From Sthenelais limicola (lineage: Eukaryota; Annelida; Polychaeta; Phyllodocida; Sigalionidae): a stretch of 64,000 nt of DNA. The stretch is taken from positions 153,630,517 through 153,694,516 of the forward strand of contig OW804095.1 in NCBI GenBank assembly GCA_942159475.1, read 5' to 3'. This document shows positions 1-11,562 of this stretch, piece after piece; position 1 is the first letter of the stretch; each line of letters starts with the position of its first letter. Made by a program: the position numbers and the translations under genes. The notes under the pieces are model-generated. The model was not told the DNA's origin and did no database searches. It saw only the letters and a program-made list of their open reading frames with translations.

Positions 1-283
1 AAGCGAGAGGAAGGAGGGTGACACTAAAGGGGGGGGGGAGATTGTGGGGCGGGGGAGAGATACTGGAGAAAGAAGTAGAGAACAGGGGGAAGAATGGGGG
101 AGGGAGGGATATGGGGAGGACATGGACTATGACGGAGAGAGAGAAAGGAAGAGAAAGTGATAGAGGGAGAGAGGAGGAGAGAGAGAGTAAGAGAAGATAG
201 GGAGAGAGCAGGGAAAGGGAGAGGGAGAAAGAGAGAGACAGAGAGAAACAGAGAGTGGGAGAGAGTGGAGATAAATGAGAGAG
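1..283. repeat. purine-rich (GA/GGA) low-complexity tract
   Basis: Almost entirely G and A on the + strand, with irregular GAGAGA and GGGGGAG runs. There is no fixed period. Short open frames here are composition artefacts. Confidence 0.8.
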
Positions 284-502
284 TAAAGCCTGGGTTCCAC
301 TGCCACGCTTCTTCTCCGACAACTACTCTTGTTTCTTTGGTCCCGCTATCTTCAGAAGCGGGAGCAAATAACGGGAATTAGCCGCTTCAATTCAAACACA
401 TTTGATTTGAAATAGTTACTTCCCGTTACTTCTAAAGTAGCGGGACCATAGAAACGGGAGTAGTAGCGGGAGAAGTAGCGCGGCAGTGGAACCCAGGCTT
501 TA
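284..502. mobile_element. foldback MITE (family F), complete
   Basis: A 219-bp inverted-repeat element. The left end reads TAAAGCCTGGGTTCCACTGC and the right end is its reverse complement. The two arms match imperfectly over about 80 bp, leaving a short AT-rich centre. Each end carries TA, and both outer flanks begin with GAG, as expected for TA-targeted insertion. It has no coding capacity, so a transposase would have to come from elsewhere. Confidence 0.85.
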
Positions 503-1580
503 GAGAGTGACAGGGGAGACGTGATACGGAGAGGGAAGATTCAACATGACTGAATACAAAGAGCTTCTATTAGTGCGCCTCAATGTTAGATATCATGTTT
601 CATATTAAAACACTTTCATCTTTCCCACATGCAACATCCACAGAAACTAAATTTCTAATGCAGTTCTCAGCTGCAAGAAACAAACTCTCATCACAAATGA
701 TAGGAACTAGGCACAGCGTAGTACGGGGGGTCATTTCTATGCTCGCAGATCTGAATTCACCTCCTTAGGCAGAGTTGAATTACATTTGTAATTATGTTAT
801 ACCCGCTTTTCTTTTAACTTTTATTCCTCAATTTGATTACGTAATATTGCATAATAAAATATGAAATCACTTCACTTACATGTTTAAAGTCCGAGTGGAT
901 TCTTACAATTTTTAGAATCCGGCGGACTCTTTAATACTTGCTAAAACAAATTTCTTAAATTTGGAATAGAGGGTAATCAAACCTGGTATGGCTACTATTT
1001 AAGGTACTAGATGCATAAGTATGACTATGTATATAGTTGAACATGCCCCGAATACCCACTTAGCAGTGACAGCTGGAAAGACTGTCTGGTGTCAGAAATG
1101 ACGTCAATTGACGGTAATCAATTGGTATAAAAAATGTATATGTCTACAAAAAATGAAATTACAAAGAAATGCGTATACTTATTTTGGGTGACATATCAAT
1201 TAGAAATGGCAGGTGGACATACGACTCCCTGAGGTCGATATGATTGAGGATGTTAAGTACACATTGTGCAATATGTCAGGTACTGGTACTATTAGACCAT
1301 GAGTCATGGGGGGCTTGGAGGCGGATACACCACATACAGCTGATTCCAGTACAGTGTGTCTTATAAGTCACCTGAAGATCTACAATTCACCTTCAACAAC
1401 CTAGACATGTGCAAGTCTTTGATTCTTTTTTTTAGAAAAAAACAAACAACAGAATTATGAAAAATATACTCTCATGTTCGAGTCACTACGGCCTTGACTG
1501 AGCCCAGCGAGGGCCCAAGCTTGAGTAAAGCCCAAGTTGTGTGCCCATTGAGATAGGCTGAGGGACTTGTTGCTAGTCTA
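503..1580. other. spacer without recognised gene
   Basis: Moderately AT-rich unique-looking sequence with no convincing ORF, RNA gene or terminal inverted repeat. Short open frames (for example 583-768) lack recognisable domains. Confidence 0.5.
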
Positions 1581-1784
1581 TCAACAATCCTCTCATATAA
1601 GTCAAAGTTAAGATGGAAATGAGGTTAAAAATGCAGTTTAACAGATTGTTTGAATGAAGGCAATACTAAATATACTCAGATATATCTAGTATGTATAGTA
1701 TCAACCATTTTTCAGTCTAATTTAGCAGAATTTACTAAATGTGTAGAGCTGCAGATTGTCCATTATCTGATGATCTGACCCATA
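1581..1784 (-). mobile_element. MITE-A copy, truncated
   Basis: Matches the MITE-A body in reverse orientation: CAATCCTCTC, a TTCAACATAACC-like block, then CTAATTTAGCAGAATTTACT and the end GATCTGACCCATA. The terminal inverted repeat at the left is missing. Confidence 0.75.
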
Positions 1785-1794
1785 ATCGCCTCTA

Positions 1795-2052
1795 AACCAA
1801 GCCTTCTTTATATCACGGTTATATAGCAGTTTTACTGACTGCATCCCATCATGCATTTGGTTTGACACAAGGAGTGGTTAGTGCAAGTCCTCTATAGCTT
1901 ATACCCTATCCCACTTTAGGCTAAGCTAAACCCAGCATTATTATAAACCCAGCGTTCTTTATATCATGTTCATTTAGCAATTCAACTGACTGCATCCCAC
2001 CAAGCATTCTGCCTGACACAAGCAGTGGTTAGTACAAGTGCCCTATAGCTCC
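1795..2052. repeat. tandem duplication, about 107-bp unit, 151-bp period
   Basis: The segment 1795-1901 (TTCTTTATATCA ... TTACTGACTGCATCCCA ... GTGGTTAGTGCAAGT) recurs at 1946-2052 with about 80% identity. A spacer lies between the copies. Confidence 0.75.
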
Positions 2053-2357
2053 CTGTACCCACCAGATGCAGCAGGCAGGGACATGGGTAGAGCCAGCAGC
2101 CTATATCAGCAGTACCCAGACACAGTAGAGCAGCAGCGGCGGCAGCAGGAGGTGGAGGAGGTGGGGGAGGACAGGCCTTCTTCTCCTGCTTCTCCTTCTG
2201 CTTCTCCTTCCTACTTAATATTTCACTCTTTATTGAACTAGTGACTGTCTCTCTCCGGGAGTGGGTGGCAGCTAGCTGACCTGCGAGTCTGTCTGTAGGC
2301 AGGTAATGAAGCTGGCTAACTACATTAATTGTATCATTATAGATACATGCTGACCCC

Positions 2358-2455
2358 CTGACCCATGGCCCATTGACCCGTGGCCCACTGACCCATGGCC
2401 CACTGACCCATGGCCCACTGACCCATAGCCCACTGACCCATGGCCCACTGACCCA
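2358..2455. repeat. 15-bp minisatellite
   Basis: About 6.5 units of CTGACCCATGGCCCA. Because 15 is divisible by 3, it opens a minus-strand frame repeating W-V-S-G-P, which I do not regard as a gene. Confidence 0.85.
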
Positions 2456-2527
2456 CAAAAATTTACTCTAGTTTATAGGGCCCTGGTCAGGCAAGGCTTG
2501 TCTTATGGTTATATGGGTATATGGTTA

Positions 2528-2745
2528 TATGGGTGAAATCGCCAGAAAGTGTACAATTTGCCTTCTCCAACCGTCGCAAATAACTCAAATTTAAGATAAA
2601 AATAATGTTCAAAATTTGGTTCAACATAGCCCAACCGATTGTTTGAATCAAGGCAATATCAAATATATTCAGATATACCGAGTATTGCCCATTTTTCAGT
2701 CTAATTGAACAGAATCTACTAAATCTGTAGATCTGCCGATTGCAC
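2528..2745 (-). mobile_element. MITE-A copy, cut by satellite
   Basis: Starts TATGGGTGAAATCGCCAG, runs through the MITE-A body in reverse orientation, and stops in CTGCCGATTGCAC. Exactly there the 75-bp satellite begins, and the expected terminal CATTTTCTGAAAATCTGACC is absent. Confidence 0.8.
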
Positions 2746-5700
2746 TTTAAAGTTATGTTAACGTTCCACCACTCAGCAAGGGTAAGATCACCTCTGTCTG
2801 TCTGCAGTGTTTAACAGTGGTTTAAAGTTATGTTAAACTTCCACCACTCAGCAAGGGTAAGATCACCTCTGTCTGTCTGCAGTGTTTAACAGTGGTTTAA
2901 AGTTATGTTAAACTTCCACCACTCAGCAAGGGTAAGATCACCTCTGTCTGTCTGCAGTGTTTAACAGTGGTTTAAAGTTATGTTAACGTTCCACCACTCA
3001 GCAAGGGTAAGATCACCTCTGTCTGCAGTGTTTAACAGTGGTTTAAAGTTATGTTAACGTTCCACCACTCAGCAAGGGTAAGATCACCTCTGTCTGTCTG
3101 CAGTGTTTAACAGTGGTTTAAAGTTATGTTAAACTTCCACCACTCAGCAAGGGTAAGATCACCTCTGTCTGCAGTGTTTAACAGTGGTTTAAAGTTATGT
3201 TAACGTTCCACCACTCAGCAAGGGTAAGATCACCTCTGTCTGTCTGCAGTGTTTAACAGTGGTTTAAAGTTATGTTAACGTTCCACCACTCAGCAAGGGT
3301 AAGATCACCTCTGTCTGTCTGCAGTGTTTAACAGTGGTTTAAAGTTATGTTAACGTTCCACCACTCACCAAGGGTAAGATCACCTCTGTCTGCAGTGTTT
3401 AACAGTGGTTTAAAGTTATGTTAACGTTCCACCACTCAGCAAGGGTAAGATCACCTCTGTCTGCAGTGTTTAACAGTGGTTTAAAGTTATGTTAACGTTC
3501 CACCACTCAGCAAGGGTAAGATCACCTCTGTCTGCAGTGTTTAACAGTGGTTTAAAGTTATGTTAAACTTCCACCACTCACCAAGGGTAAGATCACCTCT
3601 GTCTGTCTGCAGTGTTTAACAATGGTTTAAAGTTATGTTAACGTTCCACCACTCAGCAAGGGTAAGATCACCTCTGTCTGCAGTGTTTAACAGTGGTTTA
3701 AAGTTATGTTAAACTTCCACCACTCAGCAAGGGTAAGATCACCTCTGTCTGTCTGCAGTGTTTAACAGTGGTTTAAAGTTATGTTAACGTTCCACCACTC
3801 AGCAAGGGTAAGATCACCTCTGTATGTCTGCAGTGTTTAACAGTGGTTTAAAGTTATGTTAACGTTCCACCACTCAGCAAGGGTAAGATCACCTCTGTCT
3901 GTCTGCAGTGTTTAACAGTGGTTTAAAGTTATGTTAAACTTCCACCACTCAGCAAGGGTAAGATCACCTCTGTCTGCAGTGTTTAACAGTGGTTTAAAGT
4001 TATGTTAACGTTCCACCACTCAGCAAGGGTAAGATCACCTCTGTCTGTCTGCAGTGTTTAACAGTGGTTTAAAGTTATGTTAACGTTCCACCACTCAGCA
4101 AGGGTAAGATCACCTCTGTCTGTCTGCAGTGTTTAACAGTGGTTTAAAGTTATGTTAAACTTCCACCACTCAGCAAGGGTAAGATCACCTCTGTCTGCAG
4201 TGTTTAACAGTGGTTTAAAGTTATGTTAACGTTCCACCACTCACCAAGGGTAAGATCACCTCTGTCTGTCTGCAGTGTTTAACAGTGGTTTAAAGTTATG
4301 TTAACGTTCCACCACTCAGCAAGGGTAAGATCACCTCTGTCTGCAGTGTTTAACAGTGGTTTAAAGTTATGTTAACGTTCCACCACTCAGCAAGGGTAAG
4401 ATCACCTCTGTCTGCAGTGTTTAACAGTGGTTTAAAGTTATGTTAACGTTCCACCACTCACCAAGGGTAAGATCACCTCTGTCTGTCTGCAGTGTTTAAC
4501 AGTGGTTTAAAGTTATGTTAACGTTCCACCACTCAGCAAGGGTAAGATCACCTCTGTCTGCAGTGTTTAACAGTGGTTTAAAGTTATGTTAACGTTCCAC
4601 CACTCAGCAAGGGTAAGATCACCTCTGTCTGTCTGCAGTGTTTAACAGTGGTTTAATGTTATGTTAACGTTCCACCACTCAGCAAGGGTAAGATCACCTC
4701 TGTCTGCAGTGTTTAACAGTGGTTTAAAGTTATGTTAACGTTCCACCACTCAGCAAGGGTAAGATCACCTCTGTCTGTCTGCAGTGTTTAACAGTGGTGT
4801 AAAGTTATGTTAAACTTCCACCACTCAGCAAGGGTAAGATCACCTCTGTCTGCAGTGTTTAACAGTGGTTTAAAGTTATGTTAACGTTCCACCACTCACC
4901 AAGGGTAAGATCACCTCTGTCTGCAGTGTTTAACAGTGGTTTGAAGTTATGTTAACGTTCCACCACTCAGCAAGGGTAAGATCACCTCTGTCTGCAGTGT
5001 TTAACAGTGGTTTAAAGTTATGTTAACGTTCCACCAATCAGCAAGGGTAAGATCACCTCTGTCTGCAGTGTTTAACAGTTGTTTAAAGTTATGTTAACGT
5101 TCCACCACTCAGCAAGGGTAAGATCACCTCTGTCTGCAGTGTTTAACAGTGGTTTAAAGTTATGTTAACGTTCCACCACTCAGCAAGGGTAAGATCACCT
5201 CTGTCTGTCTGCAGTGTTTAACAGTGGTTTAAAGTTATGTTAATGTTCCACCACTCAGCAAGGGTAAGATCACCTCTGTCTGCAGTGTTTAACAGTTGTT
5301 TAAAGTTATGTTAAACTTCCACCACTCACCAAGGGTAAGATCACCTCTGTCTGTCTGCAGTGTTTAACAGTGGTTTAAAGTTATGTTAACGTTCCACCAC
5401 TCAGCAAGGGTAAGATCACCTCTGTCTGTCTGCAGTGTATAACAGTGGTTTAAAGTTATGTTAACGTTCCACCACTCACCAAGGGTAAGATCACCTCTGT
5501 CTGCAGTGTTTAACAGTGGTTTAAAGTTATGTTAACGTTCCACCACTCAGCAAGGGTAAGATCACCTCTGTCTGTCTGCTGTGTTTAACAGTGGTTTAAA
5601 GTTATGTTAACGTTCCACCACTCAGCAAGGGTAAGATAACCTCTGTCTGCAGTGTTTAACAGTGGTTTAAAGTTATGTTAACGTTCCACCACTCAGCAAG

Positions 5701-7140
5701 GGTAAGATCACCTCTGTCTGCTGTGTTTAACAGTGGTTTAAAGTTATGTTAACGTTCCACCACTCAGCAAGGGTAAGATCACCTCTGTCTGTCTGCAGTG
5801 TTTAACAGTGGTTTAAAGTTATGTTAACGTTGCACCACTCAGCAAGGGTAAGATCACCTCTGTCTGCAGTGTTTAACAGTGGTTTAAAGTTATGTTAACG
5901 TTCCACCACTCACCAAGGGTAAGATCACCTCTGTCTGTCTGCAGTGTTTAACAGTGGTTTAAAGTTATGTTAACGTTCCACCACTCAGCAAGGGTAAGAT
6001 CACCTCTGTCTGTCTGCAGTGTTTAACAGTGGTTTAAAGTTATGTTAAACTTCCACCACTCAGCAAGGGTAAGATCACCTCTGTCTGTCTGCAGTGTTTA
6101 ACGGTGGTTTAAAGTTATGTTAACGTTCCACAACTCAGCAAGGGTAAGATCACCTCTGTCTGCAGTGTTTAACAGTGGTTTAAAGTTATGTTAACGTTCC
6201 ACCACTCAGCAAGGGTAAGATCACCTCTGTCTGTCTGCAGTGTTTAACAGTGGTTTAAAGTTATGTTAACGTTCCACCACTCACCAAGGGTAAGATCACC
6301 TCTGTCTGTCTGCAGTGTTTAACAGTGGTTTAAAGTTATGTTAACCTTCCACCACTCAGCAAGGGTAAGATCACCTCTGTCTGCAGTGTTTAACAGTGGT
6401 TTAAAGTTATGTTAACGTTCCACCACTCAGCAAGGGTAAGACCACCTCTGTCTGTCTGCAGTGTTTAACAGTGGTTTAAAGTTATGTTAAACTTCCACCA
6501 CTCAGCAAGGGTAAGATCACCTCTGTCTGTCTGCAGTGTTTAACAGTGGTTTAAAGTTATGTTAAACTTCCACCACTCAGCAAGGGTAAGATCACCTCTG
6601 TCTGTCTGCAGTGTTTAACAGTGGTTTAAAGTTATGTTAACGTTCCACCACTCAGCAAGGGTAAGATCACCTCTGTCTGCAGTGTTTAACAGTGGTTTAA
6701 AGTTATGTTAACGTTCCACCACTCAGCAAGGGTAAGATCACCTCTGTCTGCAGTGTTTAACAGTGGTTTAAAGTTATGTTAACGTTCCACCACTCAGCAA
6801 GGGTAAGATCACCTCTGTATGTCTGCAGTGTTTAACAGTGGTTTAAAGTTATGTTAAACTTCCACCACTCAGCAAGGGTAAGATCACCTCTGTCTGCAGT
6901 GTTTAACAGTGGTTTAAAGTTATGTTAACGTTCCACCACTCAGCAAGGGTAAGATCACCTCTGTCTGCAGTGTTTAACAGTGGTTTAAAGTTATGTTAAC
7001 GTTCCACCAATCAGCAAGGGTAAGATCACCTCTGTCTGCAGTGTTTAACAGTGGTTTAAAGTTATGTTAACGTTCCACCACTCACCAAGGGTAAGATCAC
7101 CTCTGTCTGTCTGCAGTTCCACCACTCAGCAAGGGTAAGA
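2746..7140. repeat. 4.4-kb satellite, 75/71-bp monomer
   Basis: About 60 head-to-tail monomers of TTTAAAGTTATGTTAACGTT / CCACCACTCAGCAAGGGTAA / GATCACCTCTGTCTGTCTGC / AGTGTTTAACAGTGG. Monomers are 75 bp with two GTCT units and 71 bp with one. A second polymorphism alternates AACGTT and AAACTT, and a third CAGCAAGG and CACCAAGG. Copies are nearly identical, implying recent homogenisation. Each monomer holds a PstI-type CTGCAG palindrome and most hold GTTAAC. No ORF spans monomers. Confidence 0.97.
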
Positions 7141-7536
7141 TGTAGAACAGGTCTGGATACTAGACACAGGATTGATGATGATGTTGGTGGCTGGTGATGA
7201 TTGTGGTGCAAGGCATGCACTGGAAGATCTATAATTAGAGCAGTTCACTACCATTTTGTCAACTGTACACCTTAAATTTAACGGCAAATAGCGAATTATC
7301 TTATATTATGCTTGTAACAAGAGCAGCTAATTGCTAACGAATTCCCTTGGTTTCGTTTGAAAATAGTATGGGGTGTGGTAGTTTACCAGAGGGTAGTTTC
7401 TGTGTGGTAGTTTTTACTGATGTACTTTTGTGAGGTTCTCCGAGGGGCATGGACAGTATGGAAACCATTTAATAGCCTCAGTGGAATAGGATATTGTAAA
7501 TGTGTATGAAATTCCGGACTATACGGTACCAATACA
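7141..7536. other. spacer without recognised gene
   Basis: Unique-looking sequence between the satellite and a split MITE-A. I see no coding or structural signal. Confidence 0.5.
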
Positions 7537-8040
7537 TATGGGTCGGGTTCTCAGAAAATGCTTATTTGGCAGTTCTACACATTCAAGTTTATAAACATCG
7601 TATTAGGAATTACGTTACGTTTCCTTTACTTAAAGCTGCACTCTCAGTTAACGTTGGTCAAAAACTAAACATTTTCTACTTTTTGTTCCATTCTTTTCCA
7701 ACCCATCTAAAAGTTATTTGACCAGAGTTTTAGAGGATTTGGTCCAATTGTTTTTGCTAAAGGTTTGTATCTGGAGGAACTGTCCGAATCCTTTCCTATG
7801 ATGACCTCACTTATTATCGCTCACCAGCGGCATGTTTCTCTCGGTGATTAGACTTCAAATGCTTGTATAAACATATATCCAGCAGCAGAATATTGATAAA
7901 TTTATACAGTATATAAGTCAAAATATGAGTAAATTTGTAAAATATATTTTGTCGTAATAGCTGAGAATGCAGCTTTAAATGGGGCTTATTTGGGTGTATT
8001 GGTGAAGACGAATTGTCCATTTTGACCATCCACCCCTATA
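7537..8040 (+). mobile_element. MITE-A copy split by MITE-K
   Basis: The left part (7537-7605) has the MITE-A start ATATGGGTCGGGTTCTCAG and GCAGTTCTACACATT. The right part (7983-8040) matches the MITE-A 3' end: TTGGTGAAGACGAATTGTCC and a degenerate terminus. The gap is occupied by MITE-K, so MITE-A was there first. Confidence 0.65.
7632..7977 (+). mobile_element. MITE-K, complete (about 346 bp)
   Basis: Bounded by TAAAGCTGCACTCTCAGTTA at the left and GCTGAGAATGCAGCTTTA at the right, an inverted repeat of about 20 bp. The interior shares blocks with copies at 12188 and 31845: ATTTTCTACTTTTT, a TTGGAGGA-like block, ACTTATTATCGCTCA and TTTCTCTCGG. It is non-coding. Confidence 0.75.
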
Positions 8041-8511
8041 CAGATGAGCCCGTCCACTGGGAGGAGCATGATGACCGTTAGGTGGCGTTACATATCAATA
8101 CATCTTAATTCAGGCCCAGGTAAGTACACATATCTAATGTAACCCAGTGGGACATTAGGCTATTGTACCAATAAACCTTTTTAGCTGCATGTCGATGTTA
8201 ACCCTGGGTGTAATGCAGTACTTAGCCAGGCTAGTGGTCCGACCGAGGTGATAAAGTCCATTACAACCGACCCTGAGACGAGGCAATGGTAAAAAACATG
8301 CACCCCTAATAGGGTTCATATGGTACGTTTCAATAACGACTGAGTCGGAAAGCATTAAAACTGTTCTGGAGATGGTTCATACAGTCCGTGGATAGGGTTT
8401 TTGGACGAGGGGATTATTAAAACATCCATGGAAACCGATTTTGTGAGGAGGAGCACTGGAGCACCCTCCTCATCTCTGTGTCTGTGTCCGCGGTGATAGG
8501 CGGAAAATGAT
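8041..8511. other. spacer without recognised gene
   Basis: No supported ORF or repeat. Open frames are under 70 codons and have no motif. Confidence 0.45.
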
Positions 8512-8572
8512 GGTTAGGCCTAGCACGGATTTGTGATTGAAGTAATCTCATTACAAGTCCGTGGGCCTAGGT
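8512..8572. repeat. imperfect palindrome
   Basis: TAGGCCTAGCACGGATTTGT is mirrored downstream by ACAAGTCCGTGGGCCTAGG, with a loop of about 20 bp. It may be a short foldback element or a remnant. Confidence 0.5.
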
Positions 8573-8653
8573 ATAATTAGGATTGTCTAACTTTTCGTCA
8601 CCATTTACTGCTTTTTTTTCTTCAAATTGCCAGTAAACTGGTTGATGACCACT

Positions 8654-8986
8654 TTTGGAATAGGGGATTTGCATGTGCCACTGCGCATGTCTGTTACAGT
8701 GCATGCTGGGATAGATTCTGATGAAATCTGACATACAAATAATTGGCAACATTTTTATCGAAAATTGCAAGAATGTTTTCACCAATATCATAGCTTTTGT
8801 AAATGGTCTATGAAAACCAAATGCACGATGGGAAAGATGGATACTCGTTCTATGGAAACATGTTAAACACATGGATATTGACATTAGATCATTGATTAAT
8901 ATTGCATGATGAACATGGCATGTTTTCTATAGATTTCATACTGTACCATTAGTCCCATAATTCCACGCGAATCAAGAAGGCAACCC
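8654..8986 (-). mobile_element. MITE-B copy
   Basis: Reverse-complement match to the copy at 39043-39364. It shares TAGGGGATTTGCA at one end, ATCGAAAATTGCAAGAATGTT, GATGGGAAAGATGG, CATGGCATGTTTTCTATAGA and TAGTCCCATAATTCCACGCG. The far terminus is degraded. The minus-strand open frame 8567-8884 is fortuitous coding across this element. Confidence 0.8.
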
Positions 8987-9478
8987 ATCCCCAAATATTA
9001 TGTCGTCATAGAGTAAAGTACAAATGATGTTCTATCAAAGGAGTTAATCTGTTTAAACATGACTTAAATAGGTAATTATTGATGAACATTGATTTGATCT
9101 ATAGGAATTGTGTCTCATGTCAGTACAAATAAAATTTATTTAAAAAATTAAAAAATAAGTACAGGACCAGATTCCCAATTTTGTTCTTTCTTTCTTTTTT
9201 TTCGATTCCAGGTCTTTTAATATTTTTTCATGACTTGCTAATAGCCACTCACGACGCTATCTGAGAAAGCTATGTCAAAAAAAAGCCTTTTTAACAAAAG
9301 AGGGTCCAACATTGGAATTAAATAGCAAATAATTGTAATTAAAGTCATAATAAATATAAAATAATAGAAATAGTTCATAATTATAATCTGAGAGCCTGTT
9401 CAACTTCCCCCATACATCAAAAGTATTTTGACCCGTATCAGCACCCATAGAACGGACGATAGTTTATAATAAACTAAA
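8987..9478. other. spacer with A-rich retroelement-tail-like end
   Basis: Unique-looking AT-rich DNA. At 9126-9160 AAATAAAATTTATTTAAAA followed by an A-rich run resembles a polyadenylation signal plus tail of an old retroelement on the + strand. No coding remnant was found. Confidence 0.35.
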
Positions 9479-9690
9479 GGGACCGGTTGCATAAACTAAG
9501 GAAAGGAAAATTGTAAGAGAAAATTCCTACATTCCACTCCCCCTCACTTCCTTCAGTAGGTATTCCAACAATTCCTACCCACCACACATATCATACATAT
9601 AGAAATTCGTGTTGTTAGCATATTTTCCCTTCAAACTGGAGAAGAAACGCTCACGAAGAAGTTCTTTTCTTAGCTTATGCAACAGGGCCC
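9479..9690. mobile_element. MITE-G copy 1
   Basis: Terminal inverted repeats are GGGACCGGTTGCATAAACTA at the left and TAGCTTATGCAACAGGGCCC at the right. Subterminal AAGGAAAGGAAA is mirrored by TTCTTTTCTT. The same ends bound 41952-42131. It is non-coding, about 212 bp. Confidence 0.8.
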
Positions 9691-9833
9691 AGTGGAGAGA
9701 AATCTCCCGTGGATTTCAATGTGATGGTTGCATGCTTCATAACAATTCCAATTGCTGCACCATGCGTCTATATTTATCCCCTTGAGATGAAGGAACACAT
9801 GAACGCTGGTATCAGTCGCCGCACCACTTTATA

Positions 9834-10074
9834 TATGGGTCAGATTTTCGGAAAATGTACAATTGGCAGCTGTACACATTTAGTAGATTCTGCTAAATTA
9901 GGCTGCAATTTGGTCAATACTAGGTAAATTCGAGTATATTCGGCATGGCATTGATTCTAGCAATCTGTTTGGTTAGGTTGAACTGTATTTTGAACTTTAT
10001 TTTCATCTGAAATTTGGGTTATTTGAGAGGATTGGTGAAGGTAAATTGTACATTTTCTGGCGATTTCAGCCATA
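9834..10074 (+). mobile_element. MITE-A copy, near full length
   Basis: The left end is TATGGGTCAGATTTTCGG, followed by GGCAGCTGTACACATTTAGT, AACTGTATTTTGAACTTTAT and GGGTTATTTGAGAGGATTGG. The right end is the divergent subtype TCTGGCGATTTCAGCCATA. Both ends carry TA. Confidence 0.9.
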
Positions 10075-10227
10075 AGATATTTTTATGCGTGTTTCCGTCC
10101 CACCAGGCTGTGTTGTGCAATTAGTGTGCAGGAGGCTGCTGGTAAATAATACACAGGTAAAACTACAGTGTACGGCCAGAAATACAGCTTTACACCGCCA
10201 GTCAAAATGAGCATTGTACATTGTACA

Positions 10228-10495
10228 CGGGTCAGGTTGTCTGAAATTGTACAATTCGTCTTCACCAAACTACATTTGTTAGTCATGCGTATTTTCTAAC
10301 TCTTAAAGATCAGTGATGTTAAATATATGGTCAATAAAAATATTTAAAAAAAAAGTCCTCTCAAATAACCCAGATTTCAGACAAGAACCAGGTTCTAAAT
10401 ACAGTTCAACATAACCTGACAGATCTTTGAATGAATACAATACAGAATATACTAAGACACATCTAGTATTTATCAATTCTCACTCTAATATAGCA
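10228..10495 (-). mobile_element. MITE-A copy interrupted by an 87-bp insertion
   Basis: The left TIR and CGTCTTCACCAA end at 10268. The body resumes at TCCTCTCAAATAACCCAG from 10356 and runs to TCTAATATAGCAG. The missing 3' TIR replaces a short duplication of AATGAGCATTGTACATTGTA, seen at 10206 and 10499. Confidence 0.75.
10269..10355 (+). mobile_element. short retroelement tail inserted in MITE-A
   Basis: An 87-bp piece ending CAATAAAAATATTTAAAAAA plus further A's sits precisely inside a MITE-A copy. The A-run and AATAAA suggest a severely 5'-truncated non-LTR insertion. Confidence 0.55.
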
Positions 10496-10519
10496 GTGAA
10501 AATGAGCATTGTACATTGT

Positions 10520-10761
10520 ACATGGGGGAGGTTGTCAGAAAATGTATCATTCGTCTTCACCAATCCTCTCAAATAACCCCGATTTAAGACAGGAATTATG
10601 CTCAAAATACAGTTTAACATAACCGAACCGATTGTTAGAATCAAAGCCATGCCGAATATACTCGAATGTACCTAGTATTGGGCAAATTGCAGCCTAATCT
10701 AGCAGAACATACTGAATGTGTACAGCTGCCAATTGTACATTTTCTGAAAATCTGACCCATT
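10520..10761 (-). mobile_element. MITE-A copy, full length
   Basis: Runs from CATGGGGGAGGTTGTCAG to the intact end TTTCTGAAAATCTGACCCAT, with all internal blocks present in reverse orientation. Confidence 0.9.
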
Positions 10762-10867
10762 TAAGCCTAAGACTTGCCCAAGTGCCAATGTGAAGTAGGC
10801 CCATACTTACAGTACCCGCAATGGTGAGAACATGAAATGTACATACCTGAAAAAAAAAAGAAATAAC

Positions 10868-10940
10868 ATTCAATACATGACATTCAATACATGACATTCA
10901 ATACATGACATTCAATACATGACATTCAATACATGACATG
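10868..10940. repeat. 14-bp minisatellite
   Basis: About five units of ATTCAATACATGAC in tandem. Confidence 0.9.
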
Positions 10941-10980
10941 ATGTAGCGAGTAAAACAGCATGAATTCACGTTAAGTAACA

Positions 10981-11100
10981 CAAAACCAAACATAGTCAGA
11001 TGTACCTAGTCAGTGTTCATCATTGTTCAGTCTAAGTTAGCAGAATGTACTAAAAGTATAGAGCTGCCCATTGTACATTGACCTGACGATCCACCCATAT
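10981..11100 (-). mobile_element. MITE-A fragment
   Basis: Right half only: CAGATGTACCTAGTCAG, TTCAGTCTAAGTTAGCAGAA, GAGCTGCCCATTGTACATT, then a decayed end CGATCCACCCATATA. Confidence 0.75.
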
Positions 11101-11562
11101 AGCCTATATAATATACATATTTAGGTTAGATACTTTTAGCCGTGGTTTATTTTTGTATCATGTAATTTAAATAATTATAATTATGAGACAATAAGGAGGA
11201 CATCATAATAATTACAGCGCTCTTTTTCATACAATGGACGATTCACTGTTAAAATGTGTGTCCTAACAAATCACTACGTTACGTCATGACGTTAAAGATG
11301 AAAATGAAAGCCCATCTGCATCATAATGACAAGAAATGAAGTAATAATGACATAATAATTTGATTCATTGTAGCAAGCTTTAATTTTAATTTTCAGGTTT
11401 AACTTGTACACTAGTAACATTCTCTCTCCTAAAAATTAACCTTTTCTTGACATTTTTTTCGGATATTAAACCGTTTACTTTTTTATTATACACATTTTTT
11501 TAGAGGAGTCTGACATGAGTAAGCCCCGTTGGGTTGTACACATTTTAATTGTTAAACTCATT
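11101..11562. other. AT-rich spacer
   Basis: No ORF, inverted repeat or tandem repeat that I can support. Confidence 0.45.

Noticed and set aside
2746..7140. CRISPR-like appearance of regular repeats
   Set aside because: Monomers are contiguous with no unique spacers, and the context is eukaryotic. It is a satellite.
8567..8884. 105-codon minus-strand protein
   Set aside because: It covers MITE-B sequence, and the other MITE-B copy at 39043 does not keep the frame.
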